Positions 1-8,081 of a DNA stretch of 64,000 nt are shown here, one piece after another. Source of the DNA: Micromonospora sp. CB01531 (GTDB lineage Bacteria; Actinomycetota; Actinomycetes; Mycobacteriales; Micromonosporaceae). Made by a program: the position numbers and the translations under genes. Position 1 is the first letter of the stretch; the number at the start of each line of letters is the position of its first letter. The stretch is from contig NZ_LWLS01000024.1 in assembly GCF_001905095.1 (NCBI RefSeq), positions 62,001 to 126,000 on the forward strand, in the 5' to 3' direction. A model generated the notes under the pieces. The model made no database searches. It was not told the origin of the DNA and was given only the letters and a program-made list of their open reading frames with translations.

Positions 1-1416
1 TGGATCGTTCTGGTCACCGTGATGGTCGCCGTGGGGGCGGCCGCTCTGATCACGGTCCGCACCCCACCCAGCTATCAGGGCTCGGTGACCTTCTTCGTCA
101 CCACGCCCAGCCAGGGGGTCACCGACGCCTACCAGGGCGGCCTCTTCCTCCAGCAGCGGGTGAAGTCCTACGCCGACCTGCTGACCAGCGACCGGCTGGC
201 GCAGAGCGTGGTGACGGAGAGCCCGCTCGGGCTCACCGCCGACCAGGTGCAGCGCCGGATCAGCACCTCCACCGAGGCCGGCACGGTGCTGCTGAAGGCC
301 ACCTTCACCGACACCGACCAGACCCGGACGCTGCAGACCACCGAGGCGCTCTCCGCCAAGTTCGTGGAGCTGGTGCGGAAGGTGGAGACGCCCCCGGACG
401 GCAAGTCGCCACCGGTCAAGATCGAGATCGTGAGCGGTCCCCGGGTGACCTCCAGCCCGGTGGCGCCGCAGCCGGTGCGCAACCTGGTCATCGGCGGACT
501 GCTGGGCCTGCTGCTCGGCGCGGGGCTGGCCGTGCTGCGGGGCGTCGCCGACGTCCGGATGCGGGACGCGGCCGCGCTCCAGCGGGTGACCGGCAGCCCG
601 CTGCTGGGCGAGATCCCGTTCGAGTCCGGCGCCAAGGCGGCTCCACTGATCGTGGGCGAGGCGGCCAACTCGCCCCGCGCCGAGGCGGTCCGCAAGCTGC
701 GCACCAACCTGCGCTTCGTGGACGTGCACGAGCCGGCCCGGGTCATCGCGGTCACCAGCGCCCTGCAGGGCGAGGGGAAGACCACCATGGCCTGCAACAC
801 GGCGATCGCGCTGGCCGAGGCGGGCTGGCGGGTGCTGCTCATCGACGCCGACCTGCGCCGTCCCAAGGTCGCCGACTACCTCGGGGTCGACGGTGGGGTG
901 GGCCTCACCGACGTGCTGGTGGGTGACGTCCAGGTGGGCGACGTGGTGCAGCGGTGGGGCGACAAGTCGTTGCTCGTGCTCCCCAGCGGCGCCACCCCGC
1001 CCAACCCGAGTGAGCTGCTCGGCTCCAAGGCGATGGCGGACCTGCTGGTCGCCCTGCGGGAGTCGGCGGACATCGTGGTCATCGACACCGCGCCGCTGCT
1101 CGCCGTCACCGACGGCGTGGTGGTGGCCGTGCAGGCGGACGGCGCGCTGCTGGTTGCCCAGCAGGGGCGGACCTCGCGCAGCCAGGTGGCCGCCGCGTCC
1201 CGGGCACTGCACTCGGTGTCGGTGCGCCTGCTCGGCTGTGTGCTGAACATGGCCAAGGTGGCCCGGGCGGACGCCTACCAGTACGAGGCGTACAAGGTGG
1301 TCGTTCCGCCGGCAGCGTCGTCCGTACCCACCGACCGGGCGGGTGTCGCCCGGCGCGGCGAGCCCGAGGCGCCGCTGGGCGACCGCACCCAGGAACTCAC
1401 CCGGCTGTCCCGATGA
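1..1416 (+). CDS. Polysaccharide co-polymerase / tyrosine autokinase (BY-kinase), 5' end outside window
   Basis: The frame is open from base 1, inside the first membrane helix (WIVLVTVMVAVG), so the true start lies upstream. A Wzz-type periplasmic segment follows, then a second helix at about residues 155-175 after the first in-window Met. The cytoplasmic kinase domain has Walker A LQGEGKTT, Walker A' LLIDADLRRP and Walker B VVIDTAPLL. The C-terminus keeps a short tyrosine patch (YQYEAY), the usual autophosphorylation site. Such proteins set chain length and drive polymerisation of exopolysaccharide at the membrane. The gene converges on and overlaps by 20 nt a low-molecular-weight tyrosine phosphatase, its usual antagonist. 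The family call is firm; the polymer is unknown. Confidence 0.9.
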   Translation, partial: WIVLVTVMVAVGAAALITVRTPPSYQGSVTFFVTTPSQGVTDAYQGGLFLQQRVKSYADLLTSDRLAQSVVTESPLGLTADQVQRRISTSTEAGTVLLKATFTDTDQTRTLQTTEALSAKFVELVRKVETPPDGKSPPVKIEIVSGPRVTSSPVAPQPVRNLVIGGLLGLLLGAGLAVLRGVADVRMRDAAALQRVTGSPLLGEIPFESGAKAAPLIVGEAANSPRAEAVRKLRTNLRFVDVHEPARVIAVTSALQGEGKTTMACNTAIALAEAGWRVLLIDADLRRPKVADYLGVDGGVGLTDVLVGDVQVGDVVQRWGDKSLLVLPSGATPPNPSELLGSKAMADLLVALRESADIVVIDTAPLLAVTDGVVVAVQADGALLVAQQGRTSRSQVAAASRALHSVSVRLLGCVLNMAKVARADAYQYEAYKVVVPPAASSVPTDRAGVARRGEPEAPLGDRTQELTRLSR

Positions 1417-1951
1417 GTGCCAGCACGGGTCGGATCGACCGCTCGATCTCCTCCGCACAGCGCCGGAAGTCGGCGGGTGAGCCACCGATCGGGTCGCCCA
1501 GGTCGTCCGCGTCCAGGGTGGCGGGTTGCAGCCGTCCCCGGGCGCGGGCGGCCGCCGCCACCGCCACGCGGAGCGGGGAACCGCTGCCCCCGGCGGGGGC
1601 CTCGGCCGCGGCGGCCAGCCGGGCGAACTGGCGAAGGGTGAAGGTCCGGTGCAGCGCGGCCGGGGCCAGCGCGGTGCAGACGGAACGCTGTCGCCGGGTG
1701 GCGGTCAGCACCAGCGTGGCCCGGGTCAGATGCTCCGGGCGCAGCCGCCGGGTGCGGAACGCCGCCGGATCCGCGCCGGTCCTGGCCGCGACCGCGCCGG
1801 CGTACGGGTGCATGGTCCCGCCGTCGACGGCGTCGGTGCCCGCACTGGTCACGGTGACCGGGAGATCGCGGAGCAGCCGCCGGGCGAGGAACTCGGCCAT
1901 CGGGGACCGGCACAGGTTGGCGTGGCAGACGAAGAGCACCCCGTCGACCAT
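1397..1951 (-). CDS. Low-molecular-weight protein-tyrosine phosphatase (Wzb/PtpA type)
   Basis: This 184-residue protein begins VLFVCHANLCRSPMAE after the start, which contains the CX5R(S/T) phosphate-binding loop (C-H-A-N-L-C-R-S). The general-acid Asp sits in a DP motif near the C-terminus (LGDPIGGS). The start at 1951 is chosen because GAGAGGGG lies 5 nt upstream; an in-frame ATG seven codons earlier has no such site. Length matches the family. It would dephosphorylate the tyrosine autokinase encoded convergently next door, a standard pairing in exopolysaccharide loci. Confidence 0.88.
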   Translation of the reverse strand: MVDGVLFVCHANLCRSPMAEFLARRLLRDLPVTVTSAGTDAVDGGTMHPYAGAVAARTGADPAAFRTRRLRPEHLTRATLVLTATRRQRSVCTALAPAALHRTFTLRQFARLAAAAEAPAGGSGSPLRVAVAAAARARGRLQPATLDADDLGDPIGGSPADFRRCAEEIERSIRPVLALIGTAG

Positions 1952-2095
1952 CTGCACCCCTCTCGTAGGCATGGTGGCGCGGCTGATCGCCGCGACGGCG
2001 GAATTCCGGCGATCGCGGCCGGACGCAGAGGGGATGCGTGCATGGTACGGGGTGCGTCGGGTCGGGCGCCGGGATACCGCACCGGGAGCGCGGCC

Positions 2096-3322
2096 ATGAA
2101 GATCGGCATTCTGTCCTACCACTTCCCGCCGGAGCCGGCGTTCATACCCGGCAGCCTCGCCGAGGAGTTGGCCGCCCGGGGTCACGAGGTACGCGTGCTC
2201 ACCGGTTTCCCGGACTACCCGGGCGGTCACGTCTATCCGGGCTGGCGGCAGCGGTGGCGGCACCAGACGCACAGCGAGCGGCTGACCGTCCGCCGGGTGC
2301 CCCGGTACGCGGGCGGCGACGGCTCGGCCGGGGCACGGATGGCCAGTTGGCTCTCCTTCGCCGGCAGTGTGGCGCTGACCGGCCGCCGCTACCTCGGTGA
2401 CGTCGACGCCCTGTACGTCTTCCAGCTGCCGGCGGCCACTTTCGCCGCGGCCGCCCTGTTCCGGCTGCTCGGCCGGGTACCGACCGTGCTGCACGTGCAG
2501 GACGTCTGGTCGGAGGAGGACTCGTCCGGGCCCGACGAGGGCCGCCGGTGGTCGGGGCGGCTCGGCGCCACCCTGCGCCGGATCTATCAGGAGGCCGGCG
2601 GTATCGCTGTCACCGCGCCGTCCATGCGGGACCTGGTCGTCTCCGGCGGCGCCGACCCGGACCGGGTGCGGGTGGTGCTCAACTGGACCGACGAACGGAT
2701 CTTCCGGCCGACCGAGCCCAGCCCGGCCGCGCGGCAGCTGATCCGCCGTGACGGCCGGTGCGTGGTGATGCACGCGGGGACGATCGGCGTACGGCAGGGC
2801 CTGGAGACCGCGGTGCGCGCGGCGGCCGCGCTGGACGACCGGATGGATCTGGTCCTGGTGGGTTCCGGAGCGGAGGAGCGGCGGGTGCGGGGGCTCGCCG
2901 CCGAGCTCCGGGCGAACAACGTCCGCTTCGTGGAGCGACGCTCACCGCTGGACATGCCGGCGCTGTACGCGGCGGCCGACTACCAGCTCGTCATGCTGCG
3001 CGACCTGCCCGAGCTGCGCGGGATGGTGCCCGGCAAGCTCCAGGCCGCCCTCTCCTGCGCTTCTCCGGTGGTGGCCTCGGCCGGTGGCGACACGGTGGCG
3101 CTCGTGGAGCGGGTCCGGGCCGGGTTGTCCTGCGCGCCGGAGGACTGGGCCGCGCTGGCGGACCGGTTCTGGCTGGCGTCGACGATCCCGCCGCCCGCCC
3201 GGGTCGACATGGGCCGCCGGGGGCGGGACGCCTACCTGCGGGAGATGTCGCTGCGGGCCGGCGTCGACCGGATCGAGCAGATGCTCCAGGACGTCTCGGC
3301 GCCGGCGCGCGCCCGCCGATAG
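2096..3322 (+). CDS. GT4-family glycosyltransferase
   Basis: The 408-residue product starts MKIGILSYHFPPEPAF and has the GT-B layout of WbuB-like GT4 enzymes. The N-terminal Rossmann half contains FIPGSLAEELAARGHEV; the C-terminal half contains HAGTIGVRQGLETAVRAA, ADYQLVMLRD and a sugar-nucleotide region near PGKLQAALSCASPVV. It likely adds a sugar to the lipid-linked exopolysaccharide precursor. GGGAG lies about 7 nt before the ATG. It is divergent from the phosphatase gene, with 144 bp between them that probably hold both promoters. Donor and acceptor cannot be read from sequence. Confidence 0.88.
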   Translation: MKIGILSYHFPPEPAFIPGSLAEELAARGHEVRVLTGFPDYPGGHVYPGWRQRWRHQTHSERLTVRRVPRYAGGDGSAGARMASWLSFAGSVALTGRRYLGDVDALYVFQLPAATFAAAALFRLLGRVPTVLHVQDVWSEEDSSGPDEGRRWSGRLGATLRRIYQEAGGIAVTAPSMRDLVVSGGADPDRVRVVLNWTDERIFRPTEPSPAARQLIRRDGRCVVMHAGTIGVRQGLETAVRAAAALDDRMDLVLVGSGAEERRVRGLAAELRANNVRFVERRSPLDMPALYAAADYQLVMLRDLPELRGMVPGKLQAALSCASPVVASAGGDTVALVERVRAGLSCAPEDWAALADRFWLASTIPPPARVDMGRRGRDAYLREMSLRAGVDRIEQMLQDVSAPARARR

Positions 3323-3329
3323 AGGCGAA

Positions 3330-3376
3330 CCGATATCGCAAACCAGGACGCGGACCAGCAAACTGCCTGATATCGG
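3330..3376. repeat. Inverted repeat CCGATATC/GATATCGG between GT4 and DUF4012 genes
   Basis: Two 8-base arms at 3330-3337 and 3369-3376 are exact reverse complements, each containing the palindrome GATATC, separated by 31 nt. The AT-rich arms stand out in this GC-rich DNA. The site lies in the gap before the DUF4012 gene, so it could be a regulator-binding site or a weak terminator. Function is inferred only from position. Confidence 0.35.
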
Positions 3377-3450
3377 GTCGATGCTGTGGTGTTTCGTGCT
3401 AGAAAGCGATGCATCGACAAGTCTGTCCGATTCGGCCCTGGGAGTGTGGT

Positions 3451-5235
3451 GTGGGGGAGAGCAGTGTGTCGCGTGGTCGGCGGCCAAGGTCCCGACGGCG
3501 GACCCGGGCTCGGGTCCGGCGCGTCCTGCTCATCGGGCTGGTGGTCGTCTCGCTGCTGCTGACGCTGGGTGGTTGGGTCGGTTTCCGGGGTTGGCAGGCC
3601 CGGGCCCACCTGCTCAACGCCGCCGGGCTGGCAAAGGAACTCAGCGCCCAGGTGGTGGGTGGGGACGCCGGCCGGGCCCAGCGGACCCTCGCCGCGCTCC
3701 AGGCGCAGGCGGCCGCCGCCAAGCGCGCCACCGGTGACCCGGGCTGGTGGCTCGGCCGGCAGACGCCGTACGCCGGGGACAACCTCACCGCCGTACGCCG
3801 GATCGCGGTGGCGGTGGACGACCTCGCCCGGCTCGCCTTCCCGACCCTGCTCCGGATCGACCTCGCCTCGCTGGTGCCCAAGGAGGGGCGGCTCGACCTG
3901 GCCCGGCTGCGCGCCGTGTCCACCGAGGTGTCCGCGGCGGATCGAGCGGTGCGGGAGACGACCGAGCAGCTGCGGGCGGTGCCGACCGACGACCTCGTCG
4001 GGCAGGTGCGCGACGCGTTGACCGGGCTGCGTGCCGAACTCGACCGGCTCGCCGGCCTGACCGCCGCCGCGGACCAGGGAGCCCGGCTGCTGCCGCCGCT
4101 GCTCGGCGCCGACGGTCCCCGCCGCTACCTGCTGGTGTCGCAGAACCCGGCGGAGTTGCGCGCCACCGGCGGGATGTTCGGCGCGTATGCCGTGATCAGC
4201 GCCGACGGCGGCAAGATCCGGATGACCGGGCAGGGCGCCTCCGCCAGCATGCAGTACTTCGACCCGCCGTTGCGGGTGGACGCGGAGATGCGCCGGCTCT
4301 GGTCCGACCTGCCGGGGGCCTTTCCGGCGGACGTCAACCTCAGTCCCGACTTCCCGACCGCGGCGGCGCTCTATCGGGAGATGGTCCACCGGCGTACCGG
4401 GACCACGGTGGACGGGGTGCTGGCCGTGGATCCGGTGGTGCTGTCGTACCTGCTCGGCGTCATCGGGCCGGTGGCGGTGCCCGGCCGCCCGTCCCTGGCG
4501 GCGAACACCGTGATCCGGACGCTGCTCAGCGACTCCTACCGCGACCTGGACGTGCACGCCCAGGACGCGTACTACGCGCAGGCGGCGTCGGCGGTGTTCG
4601 ACGCGCTCTTCGCCAAGGCACCCAATCCCCGCGAAGTTTTGACCGTTTTCGTCCGTTCTGCTGCTGAACGTCGGATATTGTTCTGGAGTGTTCATCCCGA
4701 GGAGCAGCGCGTCCTGGGCGACAGCCCGTTGACCGGGAGGCTCCCCGAGAAGGACACCGTGCCGATGGTCGGCGTCTTCCTCAACGACGGCAGCGGCGCG
4801 AAGCTCGGCTACTACCTGAGGTTCTCGGCCAACCTGACGGTCGGCGACTGCCAGTCCGACGGGCGGCGGGAGCTCCGGCTGCGCGTCACGGTGCACTCCA
4901 CCGCGCCGCGGTCGGGCCTGGACAAGTCGGTCACCGGCGCCGCCCTCGCCGGCGACCCGTACACGGCCCGCACCTTCGTGTCGGTGTACAGCCCCACCGG
5001 CGGCGCCGTGCTCGGCGGCCGGCTCGACGGGCGGGACACCGCGATGGGCAGCGGGACCGACCGTCGCCGCCAGGTCACCGTGGCGAACCTCGAGGTCAAG
5101 CCGGGACAGACCCGGACCCTCGACGCCACGCTGCTCACCGGGCAGACCGGCGCCGGCACGGCCGAGCTGGTAGTCACCCCCACCGTCACCCCATGGACCA
5201 CCCAAGTTGTTACCGCACCAAGCTGTGACCAGTAG
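3451..5235 (+). CDS. DUF4012 domain membrane-anchored protein
   Basis: After a basic N-terminus (RGRRPRSRRRTRARVRR) comes one membrane helix (LLIGLVVVSLLLTLGGWVGF) and a long extracytoplasmic region of about 550 residues. Features such as YLLVSQNPAELRATGGMFG and VDGVLAVDPVVLSYLLGVI are hallmarks of DUF4012. Members are common next to actinobacterial exopolysaccharide and sortase genes, but their biochemical role is unknown. The start is ambiguous: GTG at 3451 has GGAG 6 nt upstream, and GTG at 3466 has GGGGAG 6 nt upstream. A 12-nt gap to the LPXTG gene suggests co-transcription. Confidence 0.82.
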   Translation: MGESSVSRGRRPRSRRRTRARVRRVLLIGLVVVSLLLTLGGWVGFRGWQARAHLLNAAGLAKELSAQVVGGDAGRAQRTLAALQAQAAAAKRATGDPGWWLGRQTPYAGDNLTAVRRIAVAVDDLARLAFPTLLRIDLASLVPKEGRLDLARLRAVSTEVSAADRAVRETTEQLRAVPTDDLVGQVRDALTGLRAELDRLAGLTAAADQGARLLPPLLGADGPRRYLLVSQNPAELRATGGMFGAYAVISADGGKIRMTGQGASASMQYFDPPLRVDAEMRRLWSDLPGAFPADVNLSPDFPTAAALYREMVHRRTGTTVDGVLAVDPVVLSYLLGVIGPVAVPGRPSLAANTVIRTLLSDSYRDLDVHAQDAYYAQAASAVFDALFAKAPNPREVLTVFVRSAAERRILFWSVHPEEQRVLGDSPLTGRLPEKDTVPMVGVFLNDGSGAKLGYYLRFSANLTVGDCQSDGRRELRLRVTVHSTAPRSGLDKSVTGAALAGDPYTARTFVSVYSPTGGAVLGGRLDGRDTAMGSGTDRRRQVTVANLEVKPGQTRTLDATLLTGQTGAGTAELVVTPTVTPWTTQVVTAPSCDQ

Positions 5236-5247
5236 GAGGGAATCCAC

Positions 5248-5880
5248 ATGCGGCTATCCCGCATCATCATGGCGCTCACGGTCGGCCTGGCCGTGGCGGC
5301 CGCGCCGACCGCGGCCGGGGCGGCGCAGCCGCAGCCACCGGTCTATCCGCCGCCCGTCACCAAGCTGACGGTCAGCCCGCCCACCATCAGGCTCGGCGAA
5401 ACCTACACGCTCAAAGGCACCGGCTTCGACCACAACGAGAGAGTGGACATCCACGTCGGCATCTCGGGGCTGCCGCAGGCCGCGCCCGCCCAGGGAACGG
5501 CGCGGCGCAGCGACGGCACCACCATGGCGCTGGCGAACGTGTCCTACTCGCAGGCGCAGCCGCGGCCGGCACCGCTCGAGTTCACGGTGACCGTTGACGG
5601 CGCTGGCAACTTCACTGGCACCTACCGGCCGAACCGGCCGGGGCGGTACACCTTCACCGCCACCGGTGAGACCTCCGACCGGACGGCCACCGCCACGGGT
5701 ACGGTCCTCCCGCCGAAGCCGCATCGACCGCCGCACAAGGATGAGAACCTCCCGGTGACCGGGGCGAGCCTCAGCACACCGATGAAGCTCGGCGGCGGCC
5801 TCGCCGGCGCGGGTGTCGTCCTGCTGCTGCTCTCCCTGGCCTGGCGTCGTCGCGGCCGCCTCGGGATGGGCCCGCGCTGA
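5248..5880 (+). CDS. Sortase-anchored (LPXTG) surface protein with Ig-like domain
   Basis: This 210-residue precursor has a signal peptide (MRLSRIIMALTVGLAVAAAP, cleavage likely after AGA), an Ig/IPT-like beta domain starting near residue 40 and an Ala/Pro-rich stretch. It ends with a full sorting signal: LPVTG at 168-172, a hydrophobic helix (GGLAGAGVVLLLLSLAW) and a basic tail (RRRGR). It should be linked to the wall by a sortase not present in the window. AGGAGGG lies 7 nt before the ATG. It follows the DUF4012 gene by 12 nt, so the two may form one surface module. Confidence 0.85.
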   Translation: MRLSRIIMALTVGLAVAAAPTAAGAAQPQPPVYPPPVTKLTVSPPTIRLGETYTLKGTGFDHNERVDIHVGISGLPQAAPAQGTARRSDGTTMALANVSYSQAQPRPAPLEFTVTVDGAGNFTGTYRPNRPGRYTFTATGETSDRTATATGTVLPPKPHRPPHKDENLPVTGASLSTPMKLGGGLAGAGVVLLLLSLAWRRRGRLGMGPR

Positions 5881-5913
5881 CCGAGGCGCACCGGGAAGAG
5901 CCCGGACCTCGAC

Positions 5914-5946
5914 GGGTGCCCGCCGGACCACGTCCGGCGGGCACCC
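5914..5946. terminator. 14-bp perfect hairpin after LPXTG gene
   Basis: Bases 5914-5927 and 5933-5946 are exact reverse complements (GGGTGCCCGCCGGA arm) with a 5-nt loop, 33 nt past the LPXTG stop codon. There is no T tract, which is common for actinobacterial terminators. It probably ends the DUF4012-LPXTG transcript. Confidence 0.7.
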
Positions 5947-5993
5947 AGGTGTGCGGGGCCGACGGGCCGGGCGGCAGCCGGCACAATGACCGG

Positions 5994-6413
5994 ATGGACG
6001 CGGGCGAGCGCTGGACCGACCCCGCCGGGCTGGTCGTGCTGCCCGGCGGCGCCACCGTACGCGGCCGTCGGATCGGCGCGCCCGCCTCGCCGGCCGACTT
6101 CGCCCTGCTGCTGGCCGCCGGCCCGACCCCGGCCTGGCCGTACCGCCGGGTCCGCTGGCCCGACTTCTGGGTACCGCTCGACTCCGCCGACACACGGGAC
6201 GCGCTGCGGGAGGCGTGGCGCCGGGCGTACGCGGGGGAACGGGTCGAGGTCGCCTGCCGGGGCGGCGTCGGGCGGACCGGCACCGCCCTCGCCGCGCTTG
6301 CCGTCCTCGACGGGCTCGCCCCCGCGCGGGCGGTGGCCTGGGTACGCGCCCACCACCACCCCCGCGCCGTGGAGACCCCATGGCAGCGGTGGTGGCTGCA
6401 CCGGCTGCCCTGA
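5994..6413 (+). CDS. Dual-specificity-like protein phosphatase
   Basis: This small 139-residue cytosolic protein carries the CX5R signature ACRGGVGRTGTAL, the P-loop of dual-specificity/tyrosine phosphatases. The segment WPDFWVPLDSADTRDALREA upstream holds an Asp that could be the general acid. ATG 5994 is chosen because similarity begins at ERWTDPAGLVVLPGG; the open frame extends 26 codons further upstream through the terminator hairpin. It is probably a single-gene unit. The substrate is unknown. Confidence 0.75.
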   Translation: MDAGERWTDPAGLVVLPGGATVRGRRIGAPASPADFALLLAAGPTPAWPYRRVRWPDFWVPLDSADTRDALREAWRRAYAGERVEVACRGGVGRTGTALAALAVLDGLAPARAVAWVRAHHHPRAVETPWQRWWLHRLP

Positions 6414-6469
6414 GCCGCCGGTCCCGAGCCGGTCCGGCCGCCGCCCGCGGTCAGCGGTTCACCTAGTAA

Positions 6470-6615
6470 CTAGCCGCACAGGTGGCGGGCGCTGAGGGTG
6501 GCACCGTGCGCGACGAGGTCGGCGGGGGTGCCGGCGAACACGCGCCGGCCGGCGGTGGCGGTCCGGTGGGCCCGCGCGCCGGTGACCCGGCGCGACGGTG
6601 GCAGGACTTGGCGTG
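6470..6615 (-). pseudogene. Relic of a UvrA-like ATPase C-terminus
   Basis: On the minus strand a short open frame ends with RRVFAGTPADLVAHGATLS and then a Cys-Gly stop. This resembles the end of UvrA-like drug-resistance ATPases, where the consensus is GG-VV-EGTP-DLVA followed by a short tail. Nothing upstream restores the ABC signature, and the next gene starts at 6670 on the other strand, so at most some 45 codons survive. The call rests on the short motif alone. Confidence 0.35.
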
Positions 6616-6669
6616 GCGGACCCCGACGGGTGTCACCACGAAGCGATCTTGCGGTTAGTCTCCCTGGTC

Positions 6670-7995
6670 ATGAGAGCTCGGGTCCTGGCCGCCCTCACCG
6701 CCGCCGTCCTCCTGGGCACCGGGACCTCCGTGCCCGCCGCGCACGCCGCGCCGCCGAGATCCGGCGGGCAGGTCGCGCCGGCCGGAGCGGCCGCGCAGCT
6801 CGCTCCCGCCGCTGCGGCCGCCCGGGCGCCCGTGCCGTGCCCGAAGGCGCCGGCGCCGAAGGTGTCCCGCCCGCCCCGACCGGTGCCGCCGCCGAACGTG
6901 CCGGCGGACCGGGTGGTGGGTGGCGAGCGGTTGGACACGCCCGGGCTGGTCGTGCCGGACGGGGTGGCCGCGCCGCCGGCAGTCACCGCCACCTCCTGGC
7001 TGGTCGCCGACCTGGACAGCGGCGCCGTGCTCGGCGCCTGCGGGCCGCACGAGTACGCAACCCCGGCCAGCACCCAGAAGCTGCTGCTCGCGGCCACCAT
7101 GCTGCCGAAGCTCGACCCGAAGCAGGTGGTCACCGTGACCGGTGACGACCTGAAGATCGAACCGGGCAGCTCCGCCGTCGGCCTGCTCGTCGGCGGAAAG
7201 TACCTGGTCGAGACGGTGTGGCTCGGACTGCTGCTCAACTCCGGCAACGAGGCCGCCAATGTGCTCGCCCGGCTCGGCGGTGGCGACGACGGCGTACCCG
7301 GCGGGGTGCGGGCGATGAACGAGGAGGCCCACCGTCTCGGCGCCCGGCAGACCCACGCCGTCACCCCGTCCGGGCTGGACGGCAAGGGACAGTTCACCAG
7401 CGCGTACGACCTGGCGCTCATCGGGCGGGCCTGCTTCGCCAACCCGCTGTTCCGCCGGTACGCGCTCACCGAGCGCACCAAGATCCCGGCCCAGCCGGCC
7501 CTGAAGAAGGGCGGCTTCCAGATCCAGAACGAGAACCAACTCATCTACCGCTACCCGGGCGCCCTCGGCGGCAAGACCGGCTTCACCCAGCTGGCCCGGC
7601 ACAGCTACGTGGGCGCCGCCGAGCGCGACGGCCGGCGGCTGGTGGTCACCCTGCTCGGCGCCGAGGCCCGCCCGGTACGCGGCTGGCAGCAGGGGGCCCA
7701 GCTGCTCGACTGGGGATTCTCCCTGCCCCGGGACGCCTCGGTCGGCCGGCTGGTCGAACCCGGCGAGCTGGACGCGGCGGAGGCAGCGCCGAGCGGCTCC
7801 CCGGCCCCGTCGACCACAGTTACGCCGGCGCCCTGGCGGGGGCCGGCCGGCACCGCGCTGGCGCGGATGGCCGACGGTGACTGGCGGGTCATCGTGCCGG
7901 TCGCCGGCATCCTCGCGCTGACGATCGGCAGTCTCGTGGCCGCGCTGGTTGCCCGCCGGAGCCGGTCCCGCCGGGTCGGTCGCCGCCGCGCGTAG
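6670..7995 (+). CDS. D-alanyl-D-alanine carboxypeptidase (peptidase S11)
   Basis: This 441-residue protein has a signal peptide (MRARVLAALTAAVLLGTGTS), a Pro/Ala-rich linker and a penicillin-binding domain with all three motifs: S-x-x-K as STQK at 134-137, S-x-N as SGN at 191-193, and KTG at 302-304. A C-terminal helix (VIVPVAGILALTIGSLVAALV) and basic tail anchor it outside the membrane. It trims the terminal D-Ala of peptidoglycan stem peptides. ATG 6670 is chosen because the signal peptide begins there; its ribosome site is weak. It appears to be transcribed alone. Confidence 0.93.
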   Translation: MRARVLAALTAAVLLGTGTSVPAAHAAPPRSGGQVAPAGAAAQLAPAAAAARAPVPCPKAPAPKVSRPPRPVPPPNVPADRVVGGERLDTPGLVVPDGVAAPPAVTATSWLVADLDSGAVLGACGPHEYATPASTQKLLLAATMLPKLDPKQVVTVTGDDLKIEPGSSAVGLLVGGKYLVETVWLGLLLNSGNEAANVLARLGGGDDGVPGGVRAMNEEAHRLGARQTHAVTPSGLDGKGQFTSAYDLALIGRACFANPLFRRYALTERTKIPAQPALKKGGFQIQNENQLIYRYPGALGGKTGFTQLARHSYVGAAERDGRRLVVTLLGAEARPVRGWQQGAQLLDWGFSLPRDASVGRLVEPGELDAAEAAPSGSPAPSTTVTPAPWRGPAGTALARMADGDWRVIVPVAGILALTIGSLVAALVARRSRSRRVGRRRA

Positions 7996-8081
7996 GACCT
8001 GCCGTACAAGGTGCCGGCAGCCGCCGGACGGATCGGCGGCGTTGCGGCCCGACGTCCGCCGCCGGGCCCTATGGTCGGAGC

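Noticed and set aside
3232..5247. 671-codon minus-strand frame opposite the DUF4012 gene
   Set aside because: Low-complexity Arg/Gly/Pro translation without family features; a GC-driven shadow of the real plus-strand gene.
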